The position numbers and the translations under genes are program-made. A stretch of 40,545 bases of DNA from an uncultured Dysosmobacter sp. (GTDB taxonomy: Bacteria; Bacillota; Clostridia; Oscillospirales; Oscillospiraceae): NCBI GenBank assembly GCA_934636905.1, contig CAKUBJ010000016.1, forward strand, positions 1 through 40,545, in the 5' to 3' direction. Below the pieces are notes generated by a model that saw nothing but the letters and a program-made list of their open reading frames with translations, did not search any database and was not told where the DNA came from. This document shows, piece after piece, positions 26,150 through 35,879 of this stretch. The first letter of the stretch is position 1; each line of letters starts with the position of its first letter.

Positions 26150-26222
26150 GTCTGCTTGTGGGGAGACTGAAAATCTGACACGGCGGAGAGGCGGAGAACC
26201 ACGGCAAGAGCCGCGCCGCAGC

Positions 26223-26834
26223 CTACCGCGCCAGATAGGCCTCCATGTCAAAGGGCTGCAGGAGGGTGGAGGCCTTCAGATACAGGGGATGATGGGGGTG
26301 CCCGGATTTCAGAAGCGGTCCGGCGGTGAACCAGTGGGCGCCGGCGGCCTGCCCGTCGGCGGCGAAGTCCCGCATACAGTCCATCAGATAGCCCCGCTTT
26401 TCGATGATGTTTCCCCACGCGGCCCAGAGGGCAGGGCGCTCTGAAAGGGACAGCAGATAGCGGAAGGCCTTCCGGTTTTCGGCGTGGAGGGCGGCGTTGC
26501 AGACCGGTTCCATGTCGTCGGGACGGGTGGCCCGCTGAGCGTAGACGTTGAACATGAGGAAGCTGTCATAGCCGTTGTTCAGGGCAATCCGCTGGGCGGA
26601 CTGCAAAGTGGGATCCAGTGCGTCCGGCGCGGCGGTGGAGGGGTTGATCCCGATGCAGATCAGGGGCTTCCTCCCCCGGGTTCCCAGAATGTAACGGTAT
26701 TCGGAATAGGTGTTGGGTACATAGAGCCAGCGGTTCACGTCGTAGTCCGGGGAAGGGCGCAGGGCGGCCTCCAGCGCCGGCTGGAAGGGCTCCAGCACGG
26801 CGGTATCCGTGGTTCCTTTGGGGATGTGGGGCAT
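26223..26834 (-). CDS. DUF1643 domain protein
   Basis: This 203-residue protein has the DUF1643 core YSEYRYILGTRGRKPLICIG, then INPSTAAPDALDPTLQSAQR, followed by GYDSFLMFNVYAQRATRPDD and the C-terminal ALWAAWGNIIEKRGYL. Its function is unknown. The INPSTA motif and the WG motif recall uracil-DNA-glycosylase-like folds, which is inference only. AAGGAG lies eight bases before the ATG at 26834. The frame continues open for a long way upstream, antisense to addB, but no start signal supports that extension. It is a single-gene unit divergent from addB with a good promoter at 26900-26928. Confidence 0.87.
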   Translation of the reverse strand: MPHIPKGTTDTAVLEPFQPALEAALRPSPDYDVNRWLYVPNTYSEYRYILGTRGRKPLICIGINPSTAAPDALDPTLQSAQRIALNNGYDSFLMFNVYAQRATRPDDMEPVCNAALHAENRKAFRYLLSLSERPALWAAWGNIIEKRGYLMDCMRDFAADGQAAGAHWFTAGPLLKSGHPHHPLYLKASTLLQPFDMEAYLAR

Positions 26835-26899
26835 GGGAAACACTCCTTGTTGCGGTATTGGGCAGATGCGCCGGAAAGGCGGCGCTCCGCATGGGTATG

Positions 26900-26928
26900 A
26901 TTGTAGCATGGCGGCGAAAAAAAGGCAA
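26900..26928 (-). promoter_or_regulatory. sigmaA promoter of the DUF1643 gene
   Basis: On the minus strand TTGCCT (26923-26928), 17 bases and TACAAT (26900-26905). On the opposite strand GTGGTACACT (about 26955-26964) is a likely extended -10 for addB. Confidence 0.7.
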
Positions 26929-26993
26929 TCGGGTCTGTTTTTGCCGGAGGGTTTGTGGTACACTGAGAAAAACGGCTTCGGCAGGAGGATGTT

Positions 26994-29900
26994 ATGCTGA
27001 CGATTTTGATTGGCCGGGCGAAAACGGGAAAATCGGAGCAGGTGCTGCGGCGGATGGCGGAAGCGGGAGAGGGCGGACGGCAGATTCTGCTGGTGCCGGA
27101 GCACGCCTCCCATCAGGCGGAGGTGGATGTCTGCCGCGCCTGCGGCGACGGTGCCAGCCGCCACGCGGAGGTGCTGAGTTTCCGCCGGCTGGCCGAGCGG
27201 GTGCTGAGCATCACCGGCGGCATTGCCGACGTGACGCTGGACAACGGCGGCAAGCTGCTGACCCTTCAGCGGGCGCTGCTGGAAACGGCGCCTCAGCTGA
27301 AGGTGTACCGGAAGCCGTCCCGGAAGGCGGGATTTCTGGAGCAGATGCTGGCGCTGTTTGATGAACTGCGGTGCTATGAGGTGACGCCGGAACTGCTCTG
27401 GCAGCAGGCACAGGACATCGGCGGCGCCTCCCACGACAAGCTGGTGGATCTCAGCCTGCTGTACGCCGCCTACGAGGCGCGGCTCTGCCGCCCCGGCCTG
27501 GACGCCCGGGATCGGATGAGCAAGCTGTGTGACCATCTGGAGGAGTCCGGCTACGTCCGGGGGAAGGACGTTTTCATCGACGGCTTCACCTACTTCAATG
27601 CCCAGGAGCGCCGGGCGCTGACAGTGTTCCTCCGTCAGGCCCGCTCCGTCACCGTGACGCTGCTGGGGGAGGTGGGCAGCCGGGAGGAGATTTTCCAGCC
27701 CTCCCTGAAAACCATGCAGATGCTGGAACGGCTGGCGGAATCGGAAAATATATCCGTAAAGATAGAATCCTTTACAGATAACGGAACATCGGCACTTCAG
27801 CATCTGGAACGCTTCTTTTTCAGGGAGGCTGCCCCCTATGAGGGGGACAGTTCCGCCATCAGAATCCGGGAGGCCTCCACGGCCTATGCCGAGGTGGAGC
27901 AGACGGCGGCTGACATCCGGCGGCTGCTGGCGGCGGGGAAGTGCCGCTGCCGGGACATCACCGTGGCGGCACGGAACATGAGCGAGTATATGGACACCAT
28001 CGAAACGGTGTTTGAACGCTACGGCATTCCGGTTTATCTCAGCCGCCGCAGCGACATTCTGGAAAAGCCAGTGCTGAGCCTGCTGACCGGCGTGCTGGCC
28101 TCCATATCCAACGGTTTTGAATATGAGGATATGTTCCGCTGGCTGAAAACCGGACTGGCGGGTCTGACGCCGGAGGAATGCGACCTGCTGGAAAACTATG
28201 TCCTGAAATGGGAGATTCACGGGCAGATGTGGCTGCGGGACGTGGACTGGACGGAGAATCCCGACGGCTATGGAGCGCCCTGGAACGACCTGCGGCAGCA
28301 GCGTCTGGAGCGGGTCAACGGCCTGCGGCGTCGGATTCTGGGGCCGCTGCGCCGCCTGACGGAGGGGCTGAAGGCCGGCGTCACCGCCCGGGATCACGCG
28401 GAGGCGCTGTACGGCTTCATGGAGGAACTGGGGCTGGAGGCCGCGCTGACGGAACGGATGCAGCGGCAGGCGGAGGCCGGACGGCTTCAGGAGGCGGAGG
28501 AAACCGCCCAGCTGTGGGAGATCCTCTGCGGCGTGCTGGATCAGTTTGTGGAGATTCTGGGAGAGGAGCGCTTCGGCAGCGAAGAGTTTGAGCGGCTGTT
28601 CCGGCTGGTGCTGACCCAGTACAGCGTGGGCACCATCCCGGTGTCGCTGGATCAGGTGTCCGTCAGCGAGATTACCCGGAACGACCGGCACACCACGAAA
28701 TACCTTTTCCTGCTGGGGGCCAACGACCATGTGCTGCCGGATCCCGGCCAGAGCGGCGGCCTGCTGAATGAGGATGACCGGCAGGAACTGGCGCTGCGGG
28801 GCATCGAACTGGCGCCCACCGGCATGGAGCGGATGGGGGTGGAGCTGCAGAACCTCTACGCCGCGCTGGCGCAGCCCACCGAAGGGCTGACGGTCAGCTA
28901 TCCGGTGACGGACGTTTCCGGCGGTGAACTGCGGCCGGCCTTTGTGCTGGAACGGCTGCGTCTCCTTTTCCCCCGGCTGCGGCTGGAACGGGAGCCTGCC
29001 GGCAGGGAATATCGCTTTACCGCCCCGGCGCCTGCCATGGAAATGGCGGGGCAGATGCCGGGAAGCCCCCTCTGGCAGTTCCTCCGCCGGGATGGGGACA
29101 ATGCCCGGCGGCTGGACGCCATGGAGCGCGCCGCCGCTGCCCGGCGGGGGAGGCTGTCACCGGCTGCCGTGGAGGCCGTCTACGGCCGGCGCATTTCCAT
29201 GACCGCCTCCCGGCTGGAACGACTGCGCTCCTGCCACTTTGCCTACTTCATGGAATACGGCCTCCGGGCAAAGCCCCGGGAGCCGGCGGCCTTTGACGCC
29301 CCCCAGATTGGCACCTTCCTCCACTATCTGCTGGAAAACGTCACCCGGGATGTGCTGGCGCAGGGCGGCTTTGCCGCCGTGGACAATGCACTGCTGCACC
29401 GTCTGACGGAGCGGTATATTGACCGGTATGTGGAGCAGGAACTGCACAATTTCCAGAACCGGAATGCCCGGTTCCGGTATCTGTTCCGGCGGCTGCGGAA
29501 TACCGCTTTCGCAGTCATTGACCAGATTGCCGAGGAACTGCGGCACTCGGATTTCGTCCCCATGGCCTTTGAACTGTCCTTCGGCGGGAAGGACGGCACC
29601 CTGCCGGCGGTGACCGTCTCCCTGCCTGACGGCGACCTGCGGGTAGGGGGCAAGGTAGACCGGGTGGACGGCTGGATTCAGGACGGCAGGCTGTACCTCC
29701 GGGTGGTGGACTACAAGTCCGGCAGAAAGAAGTTTGACCTGGCCAACGTCCGCATGGGACTGGACATTCAGATGCTGCTGTACCTCTTTGCCCTGCAAAA
29801 GGAGGGAAAACAGTATTTCGGACGGGAAATCGAGCCGGCGGGGGTGCTGTATCTCCCGGCGCGGGATGAAATCCTCAGCATGGAGCGGAATGTGACGCCG

Positions 29901-30323
29901 GAGGCGCTGGAAAAGGAGCGGGAGAAGACTCTGAAGCGCTCCGGGCTGCTGCTGGCGGAGCCGCAGGTTTTGCAGGCCATGGAGCATGAGGCGCTGACGG
30001 AGCCGCATTTCCTGCCCCTGCGGGTGAACCGCAGCGGGGAGCTTTCCGGCAGCATCGCCTCCGCCGCCCAGCTGGGGCGGCTGGGGAACTATGTGGACAG
30101 GCTGCTGCACCAGATTTCGGAGGAACTGCGCGGCGGCAACATCGACGCAGACCCCTGCTGCCACAGCGAGGAGGACACCCAGTGCCGCTTCTGCGACTGG
30201 GCGCCGGCGTGCCACTTCCGGGACGGACATGACCGGGACCATCTGCGGTACATCCTGCCGGTGAAGCCGGAGGCGTTCTGGCAGGAACTGGAGGAAGGAG
30301 AGGGTGACGGATGGCAAAGCTGA
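26994..30323 (+). CDS. addB: AddAB helicase-nuclease subunit B
   Basis: This 1109-residue subunit works with AddA to process double-strand DNA ends for RecA loading and Chi recognition. The N-terminus MLTILIGRAKTGKSEQVLRR carries a P-loop-like GRAKTGKS, typical of AddB. The nuclease domain includes VDYKSGRKKFDLANVRMGLD. The iron-sulfur cysteines are seen as one in RLRSCHFAYFMEYGL (about residue 746) and three in CRFCDWAPACHF near the C-terminus, the standard 4Fe-4S arrangement. CAGGAGGATGTT precedes the start. It overlaps addA by 13 bases. Length is normal and no frameshift is seen. Confidence 0.95.
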   Translation: MLTILIGRAKTGKSEQVLRRMAEAGEGGRQILLVPEHASHQAEVDVCRACGDGASRHAEVLSFRRLAERVLSITGGIADVTLDNGGKLLTLQRALLETAPQLKVYRKPSRKAGFLEQMLALFDELRCYEVTPELLWQQAQDIGGASHDKLVDLSLLYAAYEARLCRPGLDARDRMSKLCDHLEESGYVRGKDVFIDGFTYFNAQERRALTVFLRQARSVTVTLLGEVGSREEIFQPSLKTMQMLERLAESENISVKIESFTDNGTSALQHLERFFFREAAPYEGDSSAIRIREASTAYAEVEQTAADIRRLLAAGKCRCRDITVAARNMSEYMDTIETVFERYGIPVYLSRRSDILEKPVLSLLTGVLASISNGFEYEDMFRWLKTGLAGLTPEECDLLENYVLKWEIHGQMWLRDVDWTENPDGYGAPWNDLRQQRLERVNGLRRRILGPLRRLTEGLKAGVTARDHAEALYGFMEELGLEAALTERMQRQAEAGRLQEAEETAQLWEILCGVLDQFVEILGEERFGSEEFERLFRLVLTQYSVGTIPVSLDQVSVSEITRNDRHTTKYLFLLGANDHVLPDPGQSGGLLNEDDRQELALRGIELAPTGMERMGVELQNLYAALAQPTEGLTVSYPVTDVSGGELRPAFVLERLRLLFPRLRLEREPAGREYRFTAPAPAMEMAGQMPGSPLWQFLRRDGDNARRLDAMERAAAARRGRLSPAAVEAVYGRRISMTASRLERLRSCHFAYFMEYGLRAKPREPAAFDAPQIGTFLHYLLENVTRDVLAQGGFAAVDNALLHRLTERYIDRYVEQELHNFQNRNARFRYLFRRLRNTAFAVIDQIAEELRHSDFVPMAFELSFGGKDGTLPAVTVSLPDGDLRVGGKVDRVDGWIQDGRLYLRVVDYKSGRKKFDLANVRMGLDIQMLLYLFALQKEGKQYFGREIEPAGVLYLPARDEILSMERNVTPEALEKEREKTLKRSGLLLAEPQVLQAMEHEALTEPHFLPLRVNRSGELSGSIASAAQLGRLGNYVDRLLHQISEELRGGNIDADPCCHSEEDTQCRFCDWAPACHFRDGHDRDHLRYILPVKPEAFWQELEEGEGDGWQS

Positions 30324-33300
30324 ATCTGACGGAGCAGCAGCAAGCCGCGGTGGAAAACCGGGGCGGCAGCCTGCTGGTTTCCGCCGCCGCCGGCTCCGGC
30401 AAGACGAAGGTGCTGGTGGAGCGGCTGTTCCGGTATGTGACGGAGGAGCACTGCCACATGGACGACTTCCTGATGATTACCTACACCAAAGCCGCCGCCG
30501 CTGAACTGCGGAGCAAAATCGCGGCGGAACTGTCCCGGCGTCTGGCGGAGAACCCCGGTGACCGGCACCTTCGCAGGCAGCTGCTGCGGGTCTATCAGGC
30601 GGACATCAAAACGGTGGACGCCTTCTGCACGGCGCTGCTGCGGGAAAACACCCATCTGCTGGCTCGGGAGGGGGAGCGGTACTCCCTGACGCCGGACTTC
30701 CGGGTGCTGGACGAAAACGACGCGAAACTCCTGCGGCAGCGGGTGCTGGAACGGGTGCTGAGCCGGTTCTACGAGGAGTTGGATGAGGGCGGCGCCCTGC
30801 TGGCGGACACGCTGGGTGCCGGACGGGACGACGGCGCGCTGGTGTCGCTGGTGCAGGAAACCTTTGAAAAGCTGCAGAGCCACGCCTACCCCGCCATCTG
30901 GCTGGAACGGAACCGGGGAGTCTGGGAGAATCTTTCAGGGGATTTCAACGACACCCCCTATGCCGATGCCCTGCTGGAAACCGTCCGGCGGAAGGGACTG
31001 CACCACATGACGGCCTTGCGGAAGGCGGCGCTGTCCACGGAGGGCGGCGCCCTGTACAAGGGGTTCGGGGAACGGTTCCTGACGGCCGGCCGCAGCTTTG
31101 CACCGCTGGCGGCGTCCCGGAACTGGGAAGCCGCCCGGGACTCTCTGGCGCATCTGGAATTTCCCCGTCTCGCCACCCCTAAGGGGATGAAGGACGACCC
31201 GGAGGTTCTGCGGCTGAAAAAGCTGTGGGAGGGCGCCAAGGATACGGCCAGGAAGCTGGAAGCCATCCTGTCCGTCACCGGGGAGGAGGCCATGGAGGAC
31301 CTGCGTGCCATGGCGCCGGCCATGACGGCGCTGCTGAAGCTGACGGCAGACTTTGCAGCGGCCTACCGCACGGAAAAACTGCGGATGAACTGCGCCGATT
31401 TCTCCGACCAGGAGCATCTGGCGCTGGAACTGCTGACCGACGGTGACGGCGCCCCCACGGAGCTGGGGCGGCAGGTGTCGGGGCGCTACCGGGAGATTCT
31501 GGTGGACGAATATCAGGACACCAACGAGGTGCAGAACGCCATTTTCCGGGCGGTGTCCCGGGAGGGGAAGAACCTCTTTACCGTGGGGGACGTGAAGCAG
31601 AGCATTTACCGCTTCCGGCTGGCGGATCCCACCATTTTCCTTGAAAAGTACCGGCGGTTTGCCCCTGCCGGAGAGGCGGAGGAGGGGGAGGAGCGGAAAA
31701 TCCTCCTGACCCGGAACTTCCGCTCCCGGCAGGAGATTCTGGACGCGGCGAATTTCGTCTTTTCCAATACCCTGTCCGTGGACATGGGGGAGATGGAGTA
31801 CGGCGAAGAGGAGTCCCTCCACTTCGGCGCCGCCTACTACCCGCCCCGGAGGGACTGCGACACGGAGTTCCACCTGATTGCCGCCCGGCAGAAGTCGGCA
31901 GAGGAGGACAGGCCGGTGAAAAAGCTGACGGCGGAGGCACGGTTCACCGCCGGGCGGATCCGGCAGATGCTGGACGAGGGATACCCCGTCACCGGGGAGG
32001 ACGGCGTCCTGCGCCCCTGCCGTCCGGAGGACTTCGTGATTCTGATGCGCTCCCCCGGCAGCCGTGCCGCCGCCTATGCCCATGCCATGGCGGAGCAGGG
32101 GGTGCCCTGCGCCCTTGAGGAAAGCGGCGGCTTCTTCCAGCGGGTGGAAATCGCGGCGGCGCTGTCCCTCCTTGAAATTATCGACAATCCCCGGCAGGAC
32201 GTGCCGCTGATTTCCGTGCTGCGCTCCCCGGTGTTCGATTTTTCCCCGGATCGTCTGGCGGAAATCCGGAGCCATGACCGGGAGGGGGATTTCTACGACG
32301 CCCTGCTGGCAGACGATGGGGCGGACACGCAGGCGTTCCTCCGCACCCTGACCGCCCTGCGGGAGGCGGCGGGGGATATGAGCGTATCCCGTCTGCTGTG
32401 GCACATTTATCACACGCTGGATCTGCCGGGGATTTTCGGCGCCATGGACGAGGGGGCGGTGCGGCAGGAGAACCTGACCGCCCTGACCCGCTATGCCCAG
32501 CGGTTTGAAACCAACGGCTTCCGGGGACTGTTTGCCTTTGTGACCCAGCTGCGGCGCCTGCTGGAAAGCGGGCAGGCGCCGGAGGTGCGGACGGCAGGCG
32601 GCGGTGCCGGCGGCGTCCGGCTGATGAGCATCCACAAGTCCAAGGGACTGGAATTTCCCATTGTGTTCCTCTGCGACCTCGACCATGCCTTCTCCCGGCA
32701 GGATTTTGACACCCCGGTGCTGGTGCATCCGTCACTGGGGCTTGGCCCCCGGTGCATCGACCTGAAGCGGAAAATCCGCTATCCCACCATGGCGCGGCTG
32801 GCGCTGGAGGAAAAACTCCGCCGGGAGAATCTGGCGGAGGAACTGCGAATCCTCTATGTGGCCATGACCCGCCCTAAGGAGAAGCTGATTCTGGTGGACG
32901 CCCTGTACCACGCGGAAACCCGGCTGAAAAAGCTGGCGGCCTCTGCCGGGTGCCCGGCCATGCCGGAGGCGGTGGCGGAGGGAAAGTGCTTCGGCGACTG
33001 GATTCTGCTGCCGCTGCTGTGCCGCCCGGAGGCGGCGCCTCTGCGGGAGGCGGCAGGCACTGGCGTGGACGGGCTGTATACGGGCGATAACAGCCCATGG
33101 CAGGTGGTTTTGCATGACAGCAGCGACTTTGCCGCCGTGCCGCAGCGGCGTGTGACGGAGGAAGCGGAAACGGCGGAAGCGGCGGCCTTTGACCCGGCGC
33201 TGCTGGCCTTCCAATACCCCTATCAGCGGGAAACCCTGCTGCCGGCCAAGCTGACGGCCACCCAGCTGAAGGGGCGGGCGCTGGACGAGGAAATCGCGGA

Positions 33301-33874
33301 AAACGCCTATCACACCCCCTATATCCGCCCGCTGTCCCAGCCGAAATTCCGGCGGGAGGACAGAGGCCTTACCCCGGCGGAGCGGGGAACCGCCACCCAT
33401 CTGGTTCTGCAGTATCTGGATTTGAGAAACGAAGACGTGCCGGGGCAGGTGAAAAAGCTGGAACTGGAGTCCAAGCTGACGCCGGCGCAGGCGGCGGCTG
33501 TGGATGTACGGGCGCTGGAGCGGTTTCTGAAGTCCCCGCTGGCGGAGGAACTGCGGCAGGCGGCGGTGGTGGAGCGGGAGTACCGCTTTACCGTGCTGAT
33601 GGACGCCGCGGACTACGACCCTGCGGCGGCAGGGGAGGACACGATTCTTTTGCAGGGCGTGGCAGACTGCTGGTTCGAGACGCCGGCGGGCATCGCCGTG
33701 GTGGATTTCAAGACCGACCGCGTGGGAACGGATGAAGAGGTGAAGCGCCGGGCGGAGCTGTACCGGGGCCAGCTGGAGGCCTATTCTCTGGCGCTGAGCC
33801 GGGTGCTGGGAAAGCCGGTGGTGCGGAGGGTGCTGTACTTCCTCTCTGCAGGCGCGTGTGTGGAACTGGCCTGA
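30311..33874 (+). CDS. addA: AddAB helicase-nuclease subunit A
   Basis: This 1187-residue protein is a UvrD-type helicase fused to a RecB-like nuclease. The Q motif NLTEQQQAAVENRGGSLLVS is followed by the Walker A SAAAGSGKTKVLVERL, motif Ia YTKAAAAELRSKI, motif II LVDEYQDTNEVQN (about residue 397), motif IV VGDVKQSIYRFRLADP and motif V/VI MSIHKSKGLEFPIVFL with RILYVAMTRPKEKLIL. The C-terminal nuclease shows AERGTATHLVLQYLDL and IAVVDFKTDRV. It begins within the end of addB with GAGGGTGACGG in front, so translation is coupled. No terminator with a T tract follows before rpmE. Confidence 0.96.
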   Translation: MAKLNLTEQQQAAVENRGGSLLVSAAAGSGKTKVLVERLFRYVTEEHCHMDDFLMITYTKAAAAELRSKIAAELSRRLAENPGDRHLRRQLLRVYQADIKTVDAFCTALLRENTHLLAREGERYSLTPDFRVLDENDAKLLRQRVLERVLSRFYEELDEGGALLADTLGAGRDDGALVSLVQETFEKLQSHAYPAIWLERNRGVWENLSGDFNDTPYADALLETVRRKGLHHMTALRKAALSTEGGALYKGFGERFLTAGRSFAPLAASRNWEAARDSLAHLEFPRLATPKGMKDDPEVLRLKKLWEGAKDTARKLEAILSVTGEEAMEDLRAMAPAMTALLKLTADFAAAYRTEKLRMNCADFSDQEHLALELLTDGDGAPTELGRQVSGRYREILVDEYQDTNEVQNAIFRAVSREGKNLFTVGDVKQSIYRFRLADPTIFLEKYRRFAPAGEAEEGEERKILLTRNFRSRQEILDAANFVFSNTLSVDMGEMEYGEEESLHFGAAYYPPRRDCDTEFHLIAARQKSAEEDRPVKKLTAEARFTAGRIRQMLDEGYPVTGEDGVLRPCRPEDFVILMRSPGSRAAAYAHAMAEQGVPCALEESGGFFQRVEIAAALSLLEIIDNPRQDVPLISVLRSPVFDFSPDRLAEIRSHDREGDFYDALLADDGADTQAFLRTLTALREAAGDMSVSRLLWHIYHTLDLPGIFGAMDEGAVRQENLTALTRYAQRFETNGFRGLFAFVTQLRRLLESGQAPEVRTAGGGAGGVRLMSIHKSKGLEFPIVFLCDLDHAFSRQDFDTPVLVHPSLGLGPRCIDLKRKIRYPTMARLALEEKLRRENLAEELRILYVAMTRPKEKLILVDALYHAETRLKKLAASAGCPAMPEAVAEGKCFGDWILLPLLCRPEAAPLREAAGTGVDGLYTGDNSPWQVVLHDSSDFAAVPQRRVTEEAETAEAAAFDPALLAFQYPYQRETLLPAKLTATQLKGRALDEEIAENAYHTPYIRPLSQPKFRREDRGLTPAERGTATHLVLQYLDLRNEDVPGQVKKLELESKLTPAQAAAVDVRALERFLKSPLAEELRQAAVVEREYRFTVLMDAADYDPAAAGEDTILLQGVADCWFETPAGIAVVDFKTDRVGTDEEVKRRAELYRGQLEAYSLALSRVLGKPVVRRVLYFLSAGACVELA

Positions 33875-33908
33875 TTCTGCAAAAAAACCGGGATTTCCGA
33901 AAAAATGC

Positions 33909-33937
33909 TTGCAATTTTCTTTTCCGTGTGGTACACT
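33909..33937 (+). promoter_or_regulatory. sigmaA promoter of rpmE
   Basis: TTGCAA (33909-33914), 17 bases and TACACT (33932-33937) with the extended TGTGG in front. A 65-base leader follows that contains an AGCTTT/AAAGCT stem. Confidence 0.7.
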
Positions 33938-34006
33938 GATTTAGCTTTTGCAGGGGTGAAAGCTCCTGAGAGGTAGTTTTGTACCAGAAAGAGGTGAACG
34001 AGAGCA

Positions 34007-34210
34007 ATGAAGGAAGGAATCCATCCCAATTATCAGCAGACTACGATTACTTGCGCCTGCGGTAATGTGATTGAGACAGGTTCTACCAAGAGTGATATCA
34101 AGGTGGAAGTCTGCTCGAAGTGTCACCCCTTCTTCACTGGCAAGCAGAAGCTGGTCGATACCGGCGGACGCGTGGCCAAGTTCAACAAGAAGTTCGGTCT
34201 GGGCAAGTAA
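34007..34210 (+). CDS. rpmE: 50S ribosomal protein L31
   Basis: This 67-residue protein starts [20 protein letters not shown] and ends [20 protein letters not shown] with a short GK tail. The cysteines in CACGN and CSKCHPF identify the zinc-binding form (type A). AAAGAGGTGAACGAGAGCA precedes the start. It has its own promoter and a strong terminator, so it is a single-gene unit. With the zinc-binding L28 in this window, both proteins are of the zinc-replete type. Confidence 0.97.
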   Translation: MKEGIHPNYQQTTITCACGNVIETGSTKSDIKVEVCSKCHPFFTGKQKLVDTGGRVAKFNKKFGLGK

Positions 34211-34230
34211 GTCCTCACACTTCGTCACAC

Positions 34231-34263
34231 AAAGCGGTGGTCTGCATCAGACCACCGCTTTTT
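34231..34263 (+). terminator. Terminator of rpmE
   Basis: The perfect 13-bp arms AAAGCGGTGGTCT and AGACCACCGCTTT around GCATC are followed by TTTATTG. The hairpin is immediately upstream of the hflX promoter. Confidence 0.85.
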
Positions 34264-34264
34264 A

Positions 34265-34293
34265 TTGCTTTTTATTGCGGAATCGGATATACT
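34265..34293 (+). promoter_or_regulatory. sigmaA promoter of hflX
   Basis: TTGCTT (34265-34270), 17 bases and TATACT (34288-34293), about 55 bases before the start codon. Confidence 0.6.
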
Positions 34294-34355
34294 GGACAGG
34301 AAAATGCGGCTTCGGACGGCGGATATGCCGTCCCGGCCTGTAAGGAGAGACACAT

Positions 34356-35651
34356 TTGCTGCAGAAAGAGGAAATTCGAGATCAAGTGGTGCTGGTGGGG
34401 CTGAACTCCCCGGTTCTCAAAGAGGACAGCGCCACGGAAGAGAGCATGGAGGAACTGTCCGCGCTGGTGGAGACTGCCGGCGGGGAGGCCGTGGGCATCG
34501 TTTTGCAGAACCGGCCTTCCCCGGATCCCCGCACCTTCATCGGCGAGGGCAAGGTGGCGGAGGTGCAGCTGTACTGCGAGAATACCGGGGCGGACATGGT
34601 GATTTTCGACAATGACCTGTCCCCCTCCCAGCAGCGGGTGCTGACGGAACTGCTGGGGGTGCAGGTGCTGGATCGCTGTGGGCTGATTCTGGATATCTTT
34701 GCCCAGCGTGCCAGAACCAAAGAGGGGCGCTTGCAGGTGGAACTGGCCCAGTACCGGTATCTCCTGCCCCGGCTGATTGGTATGTGGAGCCATCTGGAAC
34801 GGCAGGGCGGCACCAGCGGCAAAGGCCCCATTGGCTCCAAAGGCCCCGGCGAAACCCAGCTGGAAACCGACCGCCGCCTGATTAACAGGAAAATCGACAA
34901 AATCCGGGCGGATTTGGAGGAGGTGCGCCGGGTCCGGGCCACCCAGCGCCAGCAGCGGCAGAAGAACGAGATTCCGGTGGTGGCCATTGTGGGCTACACC
35001 AATGCGGGGAAATCCACCCTGCTGAACCAGCTGACCGGGGCGTCCATCCCCGCCAACAACCGCCTGTTTGACACCCTGGATACCACCAGCCGCCTGCTGA
35101 CGGTCAGCGACACTCTGGACGTGGTGATTTCCGACACGGTGGGCTTCATCCGCAAGCTGCCCCACCAGCTGGTGGAGGCCTTCAAGGCCACGCTGGAGGA
35201 ACTGGAATACGCCGACCTGCTGCTTCACGTCATTGACGTATCCAACCCGGAATGGCAGCATCAGGCGGAGGTTGTGGAAAACCTGATTGTGGAACTGGGA
35301 GCCAGCGAAATCCCCCGGATTGACGTATTCAATAAGTGCGACTGCGTGGAGGCCGGGGATCTGCGCCCCCACGGGGAGGACATCTGCTCCATCTCCGCCC
35401 GCACCGGCGAGGGGGTTGACCGCCTGATGGAGATGATTGACCGGCGGCTGGACAAGGGAACCCGCCGGGTGCGGATTCACCTGCCCTATGAGCAGGGGGG
35501 ACTGCTGGATATGCTGTACCGGGAGGCCAAGGTGGAAGCCGTGGAATACAGCGAGACAATCGACGTGACGGCGGTATGCCCGCCCCGGGTGCTGGGGCGG
35601 ATTGCGGCCTATACCCCGGACTGGACGCCGCCCAAAGAGGACTGGGAATAA
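34356..35651 (+). CDS. hflX: GTPase HflX
   Basis: This 431-residue GTPase binds the 50S subunit and splits stalled or hibernating ribosomes under stress. The N-terminal domain has DPRTFIGEGKVAEVQLYCEN, then RVLTELLGVQVLDRCGLILD. The linker has the family mark GSKGPGETQLETDRRLI. The G domain shows GYTNAGKSTLLNQLTG (G1, about residue 212), the DTLDTTSR switch, SDTVGFIRKLPHQLVEAF (G3) and NKCD (G4). The start is a TTG at 34356 after AAGGAGAGACACA, and no ATG offers a better choice. Downstream lies MITE-like element 3, whose hairpins may act as its terminator. Confidence 0.95.
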   Translation: MLQKEEIRDQVVLVGLNSPVLKEDSATEESMEELSALVETAGGEAVGIVLQNRPSPDPRTFIGEGKVAEVQLYCENTGADMVIFDNDLSPSQQRVLTELLGVQVLDRCGLILDIFAQRARTKEGRLQVELAQYRYLLPRLIGMWSHLERQGGTSGKGPIGSKGPGETQLETDRRLINRKIDKIRADLEEVRRVRATQRQQRQKNEIPVVAIVGYTNAGKSTLLNQLTGASIPANNRLFDTLDTTSRLLTVSDTLDVVISDTVGFIRKLPHQLVEAFKATLEELEYADLLLHVIDVSNPEWQHQAEVVENLIVELGASEIPRIDVFNKCDCVEAGDLRPHGEDICSISARTGEGVDRLMEMIDRRLDKGTRRVRIHLPYEQGGLLDMLYREAKVEAVEYSETIDVTAVCPPRVLGRIAAYTPDWTPPKEDWE

Positions 35652-35656
35652 GCATT

Positions 35657-35879
35657 CAGCGTGTCGAAAAATTTTTTTCACCTCGCTGAACCAGTTTTCA
35701 GAACTTTCAAAAGTTCTGAAAACTGTAGATTTTAATGGCGCAGGACACCCTTCTTGGGTTATCTCCGCGCCAAGTGCCGCCGCTTTGCGGCGGTTGCGCT
35801 CCGAAACGCGCCTGCGGGCGCAGTCCCGCGCACACCCTTCCTTACCGTTGCGAAAGACTTCCTACTTTATCGACAGTCT
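35657..35879 (+). mobile_element. MITE-like element 3, with a 63-bp internal insertion and no flanking hairpins
   Basis: The element starts CAGCGTGTCGAAAAA and ends ACTTTATCGACAGTCT, like copies 2 and 4, and has the same AGTTTTCAGAACTTT/AAAGTTCTGAAAACT hairpin and the ACACCCTTCTTGGGTT block. Bases 35761-35823 have no counterpart in the other copies. They interrupt the sequence between GGGTT and TCCCGCGCACACC and contain GCCGCCGCTTTGCGGCGG and GCGCCTGCGGGCGC hairpins. No duplicated terminator flanks this copy. A CATTC at 35653-35657 and at 35884-35888 is the only, possibly accidental, direct repeat. It lies between the co-directional hflX and yigZ genes. Confidence 0.8.

Noticed and set aside
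26835..28730. 630-codon upstream extension of the DUF1643 gene
   Set aside because: It runs antisense through addB and passes over the DUF1643 promoter and ribosome binding site, and the extra protein shows no domain.
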